This document shows, in pieces, positions 6,146-11,834 of a stretch of DNA of 11,834 bases (positions are counted from its first letter, which is position 1; each line of letters begins with the position of its first letter). A program made the position numbers and the translations under genes. Below the pieces are notes generated by a model. The model had not been told where the DNA came from, ran no database searches, and saw only the letters and a list, made by a program, of their open reading frames with translations. The stretch covers positions 1-11,834 of the forward strand of contig CAYGWQ010000164.1 in assembly GCA_964353465.1 (NCBI GenBank), in the 5' to 3' direction. Origin of the DNA: JAFNAG01 sp964353465 (lineage in GTDB: Bacteria > Acidobacteriota > UBA6911).

Positions 6146-7911
6146 TCCAGACCTTTTGCTTTTACCTGGCCCGTAGTCTCAGAAATCGCACTGTCGCCTA
6201 TGTCAGGCAGCTTCGACGGCCGAAGTATCTGGTCCCCGCCCTGGCTTGGCTTGGGTATATGTATTTTTTCGTCTTCCGGTACATGTTTTCCCGCCCCCGG
6301 CCCGATGTGCGCGCAGCCGTTCCCCAGTTTTTCCAGATGCTGCCCCTGTTGGAGATCGGGGGGGCCATTTTCCTCTTCGGAATCGTTTTGCTCCCATGGA
6401 TCTGGCCCGGTCGGAGAGGCGGGGCGTTCCGGTTTACCGAGGCAGAGATGCAGTTCCTGTTTCCGGCGCCCATTTCGCGCCGGACGCTGGTGCGCTTCCG
6501 CCTGGTCAAGATGCAATTTGGTATTCTCTTTGGCGTCCTGATTTCCTTCCTGTTTTTTGGGCGGGGCGGATTTTCGGAGCACCCGATCTTTTTTCTGGCG
6601 GCACTGTGGCTTGTCTATTCCTTCCTTTCGCTTTACTATGTCGGGGCCACTTTGACTCAGACGAGTCTGGCAGAGCATGGCGTTGCGGGATTCAAGCGAC
6701 AGGCTTGGACTCTTGCCGCTGTCGCTGCAGTGATTGTGGCCGTTCTGGTCTGGGTGAAATGGTTCATCCCGCCGTTTCCGGGATCGGCCGGCGGCAAGAT
6801 TTCGGTCTATTCGGATTGGCTGGCAATGGCGACCGGATCGGGGCCGGCCTATTTCGTTCTGCTGCCTTTCAGGGCGCTCATTCACCCCGCCTTCACGCCC
6901 GATTATCCTGCGTTCCTGGTAAGCCTCATCCCCGCCCTGGCGATTCTCTTCCTGTCCTATCTCTGGGTGATGCATACGGATGTGGCTTTTGAGGAAGCCT
7001 CGCTCGAGAAGGCCAGGAAAGTGGCCGGCGTCCTGGAGGCAGCCAGGAGCGGATCTTTCAAGGGCGTCAAGCGCTCGGGGTCGAAAGTGCGCAAACCCCT
7101 GTTCCAACTTGCCCCTGTCGGATTTGCACCTGTGGCCATTTTCTGGAAAAATCTGATCTCAATAGGCCGGCTCGGCATGCTGGGCATTGTACCCGCAATT
7201 ATTGTGGTGGCGGTCGGGATGGCCGTCGTTTTCGGCAGCCGGGGAAGCCAGAGGGATCTGGTGCCGACGGCGATCGGAACGATTGCCGCGGTTATGGCCG
7301 GATTCCTGACTCTGCTCGGGCCGAATATGGTGCGCGATGATCTGCGCACCGATCTGCTGCAGGTAGATCTGCTCAAAACCTACCCTATTCCCGGCTGGGG
7401 TGTCGTACTTGGGGAAGTGGCGGCGCCGGCGGCATTTCTGGCGGTCGGCGAGTGGGTCCTGCTCCTGGTTGCCGCACTGGTGTTGCCGGACGGGGGCAGA
7501 ATTCGAGCGACTCTGCCTCAGCGACTTCTGGTAGCCTCGAGTGCCGCCTCGCTGCTGCCAAGTCTCAGCCTGATGGGGGTTGTGATTCAGAATGCCGCCG
7601 CCCTGGTTTTGCCGGGCTGGGTGCAGCTCGGGAAGGATCGCCAGCGCGGCGTTGAAGCCATGGGGCAAAACCTCATCAGCATGGTAGCCACGGTCCTGGT
7701 TCTTGTATTGTCCTTGTTGCCCGCCGGGCTGATATTCAGCATTGTGTTCATTCCCGGCTATCTGGCCGGCTACGGCCTGGTGGTCCTTCCCATTGCCGCC
7801 CTCGTGGCTGCCCTCGGCATGGTCGCCGAGGCCGGATTTGCCGTTTTCTGGCTCGGGCGCATCTACGACAAGTTTGATGTTTCGCTGGAAGGCGCCGGTC
7901 ATCGTGGATAG
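6142..7911 (+). CDS. ABC exporter membrane subunit (putative ABC-2-like permease)
   Basis: This 589-residue integral membrane protein has about a dozen hydrophobic segments. Examples are near residues 30-50 (YLVPALAWLGYMYFFVF), 70-90 (IGGAIFLFGIVLLPWIW), 125-145 (FGILFGVLISFLFF), 190-212 and 345-365 (GIVPAIIVVAVGMAVVFG), with more towards the C-terminus. A charged cytoplasmic loop (about 285-325) splits the protein into two halves. The N-terminus (YLARSLRNR, then RQLRRPKYL) and the ETEMQFLFPAPISRR-like loop (here EAEMQFLFPAPISRR) resemble the putative ABC exporter family PF16962. In that family such a protein pairs with exactly the kind of ATPase encoded upstream. The start ATG at 6142 overlaps the ATPase stop. 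The exported substrate cannot be read from the sequence. Confidence 0.8.
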   Translation: MIQTFCFYLARSLRNRTVAYVRQLRRPKYLVPALAWLGYMYFFVFRYMFSRPRPDVRAAVPQFFQMLPLLEIGGAIFLFGIVLLPWIWPGRRGGAFRFTEAEMQFLFPAPISRRTLVRFRLVKMQFGILFGVLISFLFFGRGGFSEHPIFFLAALWLVYSFLSLYYVGATLTQTSLAEHGVAGFKRQAWTLAAVAAVIVAVLVWVKWFIPPFPGSAGGKISVYSDWLAMATGSGPAYFVLLPFRALIHPAFTPDYPAFLVSLIPALAILFLSYLWVMHTDVAFEEASLEKARKVAGVLEAARSGSFKGVKRSGSKVRKPLFQLAPVGFAPVAIFWKNLISIGRLGMLGIVPAIIVVAVGMAVVFGSRGSQRDLVPTAIGTIAAVMAGFLTLLGPNMVRDDLRTDLLQVDLLKTYPIPGWGVVLGEVAAPAAFLAVGEWVLLLVAALVLPDGGRIRATLPQRLLVASSAASLLPSLSLMGVVIQNAAALVLPGWVQLGKDRQRGVEAMGQNLISMVATVLVLVLSLLPAGLIFSIVFIPGYLAGYGLVVLPIAALVAALGMVAEAGFAVFWLGRIYDKFDVSLEGAGHRG

Positions 7912-7959
7912 CAGGCTGCCGCGAATGCCGCTTGGATAAGGAGTTCAAGTCCGGCTTGC

Positions 7960-8007
7960 AGCGCCGGCTGGTTTGAGGTCGCATGTGCGCGCGGGCTTTA
8001 GCCCGTG
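7960..8007 (+). repeat. REP-like palindromic repeat, left copy
   Basis: The copy starts AGCGCCGGCTGG (7960-7971) and ends with the palindrome GCGGGCTTTAGCCCG (7991-8005). It matches the reverse complement of 8113-8161 at most positions: the two ends are almost identical and the middle is looser. Small extragenic elements with a GGGCTTTAGCCC core are, to my knowledge, scattered in many copies in some GC-rich genomes. Confidence 0.65.
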
Positions 8008-8084
8008 CCCGGGATACCTTACAGAGGGACCGGTGCTTCTATCCACACATTGCCTTACAAACAAATGAACTATGCTCCTGAAAT

Positions 8085-8098
8085 CGACCATATGGTCG
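8085..8098. promoter_or_regulatory. Perfect 14-bp palindrome, possible operator
   Basis: CGACCATATGGTCG is a perfect dyad. Just upstream are TTGCCT (8050-8055) and TATGCT (8071-8076), a possible promoter with a short 15-base spacer. The dyad would then cover the first transcribed bases. The regulator is unknown, and the link to the gene at 8280 is inferred from position only. Confidence 0.35.
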
Positions 8099-8112
8099 TT
8101 GCTATCTTTACT

Positions 8113-8161
8113 GCGCGGGCTAAAGCCCGCCCCCACATTTGATGTTAATCCAGCCGGCGCT
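8113..8161 (-). repeat. REP-like palindromic repeat, right copy (inverted)
   Basis: CGGGCTAAAGCCCG (8116-8129) and CCAGCCGGCGCT (8150-8161) are the inverted equivalents of the left copy. The two copies face each other across 105 bases, the arrangement of a REP doublet (REPIN) that can fold into one long hairpin in single-stranded DNA or RNA. Confidence 0.65.
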
Positions 8162-8279
8162 ACGCCTGATTTCCGACTCGGGACTTTTTTCCGGCGGGTT
8201 CACTGCCTGTCGGTGGCGCGAGCGCGGCCGGATCAGACCAATATTGATTCTCAACCCGATTTGGCGAAAACTATGACCC

Positions 8280-9695
8280 ATGGGATCTGAGGAAAAGGCA
8301 AGCACCTATCAGAAGGCAATCCGGATTAATGAGGACCCGGCTCCGCACGGCACCTTTGCGGAAATCGGCGCCGGCCAGGAAGTCGCGCGTTGGTTTTTCC
8401 GGGTCGGCGGCGCGGCGTCCACAGTCGCAAAGACCATCTCCGCTTACGACATGGCAGTGAGTGATGCCATTTACGGGCCGAGCGATCGCTATGTGAGCCG
8501 TTACCGGCTGCAGGCGATGCTCGACTATGAATATGAACTTCTGTTGGAGCGGTTGCGTGAGAAGCGTGGCGCGAACACCACGTTTTTTGTTTTTGCCGAT
8601 ACGGCAGCCATGGGCAGCTTCAGCCGCAATGAGCCGGGGCATGCATGGATCGGCGTGCGCTTCCAGCATCTGCCCCAGGCGTCCCCCTCAGAAATCATCA
8701 TCCATGTGCGCATGCCCGAGCCTGACAACGTCCAGAAGCAGGAAGCTCTGGGCATACTGGGCGTAAACCTGATCTATGGGGCCTTGTATCACTACCGCGA
8801 GCCGGCTGTGTTGATCCGCTCGCTTCGGGATGACCTGAAGCGGGAGCGTTTTGAAGTGGACATGATCCGCTTCGCCGGCCCGGGATTTGCCGGAGTGGAC
8901 AACCGGCTCATGAGTCTGCAGCTGGTGGAACAGGGCTTCACCGCGGCCGCCATGTTTGCAGCCGACGGGGAAGTGCTCCAGCCCTCCGAGGTTTTGTTTG
9001 AAAAACCGGTGCTGGTCGAGCGCGGCAGCTTCCGGCCCATTACCCAGCCTTCGCTGGATTTACTGCAGCGGGCTGAGAGGCAGTTTGCGGAGGAACTGCG
9101 CGCCGGCAGCGAGGAGCCGGTCATCATCATGGAGATGTCCCTGCGCAATCTCCTCTCAGGCGATCGCATCGACCATGCCGACTTTCTTGCACGAGTCGAT
9201 ATTCTCGGTGCGCTGGGCAAGATGGTGATCATCTCCAATTACAGCTACTACTATGGCCTCGTGCAATATCTCCGCGAGTACACCAGCCGGCGCATCATCT
9301 TCGCCCTCGGCCTCACCAACCTGCGGAAAATCCTCGAAGAGTCTTATTACAGCCAGCTGGACGGCGGCGTCCTGGAATCCGTTGGCCGGCTTTTTAAGTC
9401 AGGCATCCAGCTCTATGCCTATCCCTGCAAGGACTCGGACGGCGTCCGGTTGGTTACCGCGGAAACGCTCGAGGTTGCCCGCAACCTGCGCCATCTTTAC
9501 GCCCACCTCATCGAGAATGGCCTGATCGTCGGCATCCGGGACGCGGATGAACGGAATTTGCACATTTTCCCGAAGGAAGTCCTGCGCATGATCCAGTCCG
9601 GCGATCCGGCGTGGGAAAAACTGGTCCCCGAGCAGGGAGTCCAACTCATCAAGCAGCGAGCAGTATTCGGCTATCGGCCAAATCGCAGCGCGTGA
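8280..9695 (+). CDS. Conserved protein of unknown function (471 aa)
   Basis: I recognise this as a member of a conserved family about 470-480 residues long, found in cyanobacteria and other bacteria, with no established function that I know of. The N-terminus is typical: STYQKAIRIN, GTFAEIGAGQEVARWFFRVG, AASTVAKTISAYDMAVSDAI, YGPSDRYVSR. Later segments are HAWIGVRFQ, LGILGVNLIYGALY, GPGFAGVDNRLMSLQLVEQG, AAMFAADGEVLQPSEVL and RGSFRPIT. Members are, I believe, sometimes labelled TonB-dependent receptor. Nothing here supports that: there is no signal peptide, the composition is soluble and alpha/beta-like, and the length is far too short. A cytoplasmic protein is likely. The ATG at 8280 has no clear ribosome-binding site, but homology starts directly after it. 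An ATG six bases earlier is out of use because its frame stops at once. Confidence 0.75.
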   Translation: MGSEEKASTYQKAIRINEDPAPHGTFAEIGAGQEVARWFFRVGGAASTVAKTISAYDMAVSDAIYGPSDRYVSRYRLQAMLDYEYELLLERLREKRGANTTFFVFADTAAMGSFSRNEPGHAWIGVRFQHLPQASPSEIIIHVRMPEPDNVQKQEALGILGVNLIYGALYHYREPAVLIRSLRDDLKRERFEVDMIRFAGPGFAGVDNRLMSLQLVEQGFTAAAMFAADGEVLQPSEVLFEKPVLVERGSFRPITQPSLDLLQRAERQFAEELRAGSEEPVIIMEMSLRNLLSGDRIDHADFLARVDILGALGKMVIISNYSYYYGLVQYLREYTSRRIIFALGLTNLRKILEESYYSQLDGGVLESVGRLFKSGIQLYAYPCKDSDGVRLVTAETLEVARNLRHLYAHLIENGLIVGIRDADERNLHIFPKEVLRMIQSGDPAWEKLVPEQGVQLIKQRAVFGYRPNRSA

Positions 9696-10043
9696 AGGGC
9701 AAGGAACATCCGGCGACGCGAGCCAGTCCATCTCTCGGCCAAGCAGCTGAATCAAGAGGATGTCAAGCCGGATATGAGCTACACTCGCGGTCCCAACGGG
9801 GGGAGGACGGAAGCGCATCGAATAGGCTCTGCAGAATTTGGCTGCGTTTCACTCCGCTGCTACACAGCCCTGCTGGGCGGTCTTTTCCCGCATGTTCCCG
9901 CATCGGAAGATAATCGCATCCGCAGCGTGCAAAACGAGTTGCAAGCAACCCCGGCCAAATCTATACTGAGCACAAGGCCGACCGCCACGGCTATGTTCAC
10001 CACTTTTTCCCCCGAGCGCTAGGCTGGTCAGCCTACTTACAAG
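9696..10043. other. Non-coding stretch between the conserved gene and the first cassette
   Basis: I find no supported gene here. It carries a promoter (9939-9967) and a small inverted repeat, TAGGCTG/CAGCCTA (10020-10026 and 10029-10035, two-base centre), seven bases before the cassette junction. I looked for an upstream attC (an RYYYAAC box paired with the junction) within 60-150 bases of 10043 and did not see one. A diverged attI site cannot be excluded. Confidence 0.5.
9939..9967 (+). promoter_or_regulatory. Sigma70-like promoter driving the cassette region
   Basis: TTGCAA (9939-9944) and TATACT (9962-9967) are separated by exactly 17 bases, giving near-consensus -35 and -10 boxes. Transcription would start near 9974 and run about 100 bases before the cassette gene's ATG. 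Its position just upstream of the cassette boundary is like that of an integron Pc promoter. Confidence 0.6.
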
Positions 10044-11182
10044 TTCGGCGACAAACGCCAGAAAGGAGACGGTACAATGATTCGGAATATGCCAACGATA
10101 GGTGTCAGGTTCGACATCGACAAAGCCGGAGGCGGGTACTACGGGTTCACTTGCTGGAAGATTTTCTGGCAGGCGATTAGTCCGGAGGAGATCGGTGTTG
10201 CCTCTCTGTATGAAGGAGACACCGCTGCCACCCTCAAGAGTCAAGAGAGAGTCTTCTGTATTGCCGTTCAAAGTATGGACACCAGCGCAATCGGAAAGGT
10301 CAAGGAAGCATTGAACCGAAACGAGGCGTTCAAAGGGGTGTCTGCTACTCCCATGTTTGTTGAAGGTTCATCCTGTGCCGCAGAGCCGTTACCCGACGCA
10401 GGCAGAATAGATGCCGAGGGAAACCTTGTTGGTGACGCGGGTGCATCCCGTTCTGCGCTTGGTGCCGTCAAGAAGGAGCGTACAACCGCAACGCAAGCAG
10501 CAGAAGGTATTCCGGTTCCTGAAAGGCCCAAGCCAGCTTCCGACCGTACTCGAAAGCTCCCTGCCATTTCCTCGTTCAAGGAACTCAAGACATTCCTTGG
10601 CAAGGAATTCACGCCAAAAGAGCACCCAAAGGGCTGCGGGGTCGAGTACTGGGTAACCCCCGAAGAACTCTGCGACGTTGTCGAGAAGTATGCTGATCTG
10701 ATTCTCGTTTACTACAACGAGTATTCGTGTGGTGCATCTGAAGACATGTGTTGCGTGAGCCTCTTCGAGAAGAATCCCCCAGGGAAAGAACCGATAGAAT
10801 TCGTCGGGCTCTATCCATTTTCTTCAGCGTCCGATGCCCGTTCATACGGTCAGGATTGGAGCTCTTCACCTGAATACGCCAAGGCGATGCCTCGCCTCGC
10901 CAATGTGCGGGGCAAGTATCACTTCAACTTCCACAAAGGAAATGAGAACTGGCTGAACCAACCTTTTGACCCAAAGGAAGGTATCCCCCCGCAGTCTCTG
11001 TGGGACAAGCTGTATCCACGGAAGAGACGGTTCTTGGATGATTTGCCAGACACTGAAAAACGGAACGTTTCACAGCCCGGGGCGCGCTCTTTGACCCAAC
11101 GGAAATGGTGGCAATTCTGGAAATAGAGTCGCCGAACAACCGGTTGCAGCGGACGGCGTTCCGCCGCCGCTGAACCGGAACG
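10044..11182 (+). mobile_element. Integron gene cassette 1
   Basis: The segment starts inside the core site G/TTCGGC (10043-10049) and ends at the G of the R' box of the attC at 11182. In a linear integrated cassette, the first six bases come from the cassette's own attC. They should therefore complement the R'' box at the far end: GTTCGGC is the exact reverse complement of GCCGAAC (11131-11137). It contains one gene on the plus strand, starting 33 bases in, with little spare sequence, which is typical cassette architecture. It looks richer in A/T than the chromosomal genes to its left. Confidence 0.78.
10077..11126 (+). CDS. Unknown cassette-encoded protein (349 aa)
   Basis: I do not recognise a family. 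The ATG is preceded by AAAGGAG eight bases upstream. No signal peptide or membrane segment is visible. Three parts can be seen. Residues 1-95 are a probable globular domain (MPTIGVRFDIDKAGGGYYGF, later RVFCIAVQSMD and a helix AIGKVKEALNRNEAFKG). About 100-165 is a low-complexity linker rich in Ala, Gly, Pro and Lys. About 165-300 is a second domain with ELKTFLGKEF, GCGVEYWVTPEELCDVVEKY, ADLILVYYNEYSCG and EDMCC. The tail is basic and ends KWWQFWK. The clustered cysteines (SCGASEDMCC) could bind metal or form disulfides, but that is speculation. It is long for cassette cargo. Codon use is less GC-biased than in the genes to the left. Confidence 0.8.
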   Translation: MIRNMPTIGVRFDIDKAGGGYYGFTCWKIFWQAISPEEIGVASLYEGDTAATLKSQERVFCIAVQSMDTSAIGKVKEALNRNEAFKGVSATPMFVEGSSCAAEPLPDAGRIDAEGNLVGDAGASRSALGAVKKERTTATQAAEGIPVPERPKPASDRTRKLPAISSFKELKTFLGKEFTPKEHPKGCGVEYWVTPEELCDVVEKYADLILVYYNEYSCGASEDMCCVSLFEKNPPGKEPIEFVGLYPFSSASDARSYGQDWSSSPEYAKAMPRLANVRGKYHFNFHKGNENWLNQPFDPKEGIPPQSLWDKLYPRKRRFLDDLPDTEKRNVSQPGARSLTQRKWWQFWK

Positions 11183-11188
11183 TTGGGC
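11131..11188 (+). repeat. attC recombination site (integron cassette 59-base element)
   Basis: R'' GCCGAAC (11131-11137) and R' GTTGGGC (11182-11188, matching GTTRRRY) bound a 58-bp imperfect palindrome. Inside, CCGGTT (11140-11145) pairs with AACCGG (11173-11178), and CAGCGG (11147-11152) pairs with CCGCTG (11167-11172). The single unpaired G at 11146 is the extrahelical base diagnostic of attC. A terminal stem CGGCG/CGCCG (11154-11158 and 11162-11166) closes on a three-base loop. The one R''/R' mismatch is expected because the R' right part belongs to the next cassette. Confidence 0.88.
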
Positions 11189-11834
11189 GGCAGAAAAGGG
11201 AGAGGAGAGAAACCGATGATCAGAGGAATGATTGTAGTATCAATCCTTGTAGCCGGTCTATTGATAGCTGGATTATCACAGGCATCGAGTGCGGTCATAG
11301 AAACCCAGCACCTCATCGTAAGCGATGCCACCGGCAAATTGTCGAATGATCAACTGAAAAGCTTGGCCGATCAAGCGCAAGCGATGTTGGGGCGCATTCT
11401 TGCATTCTGGTCTGCCGATTCCGGAATAGATCGATTTGAAAAGATACGGGTCGTTTTCGATGTACCGCGCAGGGATGTCTATTCGAGTGTCTTTTACTGG
11501 GGGAAAAAGGATGGTGGACGTATACGCATCGTTCGGGTCTTTAAATCTGAAGGATCGCCGCAAATGATGGCGCACAAACTTACAAGTGCGGTCTTTCCCC
11601 AAAAAGATAAATTGATTCGCAACCTGATGGGTATTCTTACAGAAGCGCAAATCGGGAATCCGTTAACCTTCCCTATGTGTGGATTCGGCAGTGACGAATG
11701 GGTGTTGGCTCTTCTGGAAACGAAATCATACATCCCCCTAAACGAATTGGGACCTGATCATGAGTCATGGGGTATGAAAGACGCCGGGGGCGGCAAACTT
11801 TCGATTCTTGATAAAGCCAAACAACACAAGGCAT
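11183..11834 (+). mobile_element. Integron cassette 2, left part (runs off the right edge)
   Basis: It begins at the TTGGGC half of the attC R' box, with its gene 33 bases in, the same spacing as in cassette 1. Its own attC should lie beyond the window and carry an R'' box close to GCCCAAC. If it does not, this is chromosomal sequence following the last cassette. Confidence 0.55.
11216..11834 (+). CDS. Secreted protein resembling an inactive MA-type peptidase domain (partial)
   Basis: About 206 codons are visible, open at the right edge. GGAGAG lies before the ATG at 11216; a second in-frame ATG at 11228 is possible. Residues 1-25 form a signal peptide (MIVVSILVAGLLIAGLS, then QASS), so the protein is probably exported. 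The body is around ETQHLIVSD, a helix with LADQAQAMLGRILAFW, and RFEKIRVVFDVPRRDVYSSV. Then come MAHKLTSAVFPQKDKLIRNL, GSDEWVLALLETKSYIPLNE and SWGMKDAGGGKLSILDKAKQ. The order (extended N-terminal part, a His helix, a later Glu-bearing helix, then SYIPLNEL) resembles MA-like gluzincin peptidases, in which the helix reads HELTH. Here it reads HKLTS, lacking the catalytic Glu and the second His. A non-catalytic relative is my best guess, held loosely. It is noticeably A/T-richer than the left part of the window. Confidence 0.65.
   Translation, partial: MIRGMIVVSILVAGLLIAGLSQASSAVIETQHLIVSDATGKLSNDQLKSLADQAQAMLGRILAFWSADSGIDRFEKIRVVFDVPRRDVYSSVFYWGKKDGGRIRIVRVFKSEGSPQMMAHKLTSAVFPQKDKLIRNLMGILTEAQIGNPLTFPMCGFGSDEWVLALLETKSYIPLNELGPDHESWGMKDAGGGKLSILDKAKQHKA

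Larger units (their letters stand above)
7912..8279. other. Non-coding region with repeats and a palindrome
   Basis: These 368 bases contain no supported gene. Short open frames here encode phrases such as GLKPAPTFDVNPAGA, which are translations of the repeat arms and not proteins. The region holds the inverted REP-like pair and the palindrome listed separately. The rest (8162-8279) leads into the next gene without a clear promoter. Confidence 0.6.

Noticed and set aside
6115..7107. A 330-codon open frame on the minus strand
   Set aside because: It is the antisense of the ABC ATPase end and the permease. Its translation is a charged, Gly/Pro/Gln-rich sequence without domain signals.
7945..8290. 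Two short open frames (minus 7945-8136, plus 8072-8290)
   Set aside because: Their recognisable phrases are translations of the REP-like repeat arms. There are no ribosome-binding sites and no protein-like conservation apart from the repeats.
9780..10043. A possible second attC just upstream of the first cassette
   Set aside because: The only AAC-bearing candidate (TCCCAAC near 9795) does not fit RYYYAAC, is about 250 bases away, and no paired inner boxes could be found. The small TAGGCTG/CAGCCTA dyad alone is not an attC.
1..11834. CRISPR array, rRNA, tRNA or phage genes
   Set aside because: No regularly spaced direct repeats, no tRNA-like cloverleaf, no rRNA stretch and no phage structural or integrase genes were seen on either strand.

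Overview
The window comes from a GC-rich, heterotrophic bacterium, probably a soil or sediment lineage known only from metagenomes. The gene set (YajQ, UPF0182, 2-oxoacid:ferredoxin oxidoreductase, a putative selenoprotein, palindromic REP-like repeats) would suit Acidobacteriota or a neighbouring phylum. That placement is an inference from family memory, not a measurement.

Layout. 1-197 (minus) is the start of an RNase D-like exonuclease that runs off the left edge. 297-914 (plus) is only the C-terminal part of a UPF0182 membrane protein, so it is a remnant or an assembly junction. 1006-1512 (plus) is a complete yajQ. 5135 down to 1524 (minus) is a compact set of three genes: a fused gamma/alpha subunit and a beta subunit of a 2-oxoacid:ferredoxin oxidoreductase, then a secreted thioredoxin-like protein. 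The last gene is split by one in-frame TGA at 1911-1913. That TGA sits exactly where the first cysteine of the CxxC motif should be, and a SECIS-like hairpin follows it, so I read it as a 199-aa selenoprotein with a UPRC active site. 5399-7911 (plus) is a two-gene ABC exporter operon. 7912-8279 is non-coding and holds two inverted REP-like repeats around a perfect palindrome. 8280-9695 (plus) is a conserved protein of unknown function.

The right end, from 10044, is foreign in character. A 349-aa unknown gene is bounded on the left by a core site GTTCGGC and on the right by a textbook integron recombination site (attC, 11131-11188), with paired arms and one extrahelical base. The left boundary sequence is the exact complement of the attC R'' box, as expected if the segment once circularised as one gene cassette. 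A second cassette-like unit begins at 11183 with a secreted protein resembling an inactivated MA-type peptidase. A strong sigma70-like promoter (9939-9967) precedes the first cassette. No integrase is in view, so this is either an array lacking its integrase or a cassette insertion at a secondary site next to a promoter.

The most interesting points are the previously split selenoprotein gene beside the ferredoxin oxidoreductase and the unrecognised integron cassettes with unknown cargo.
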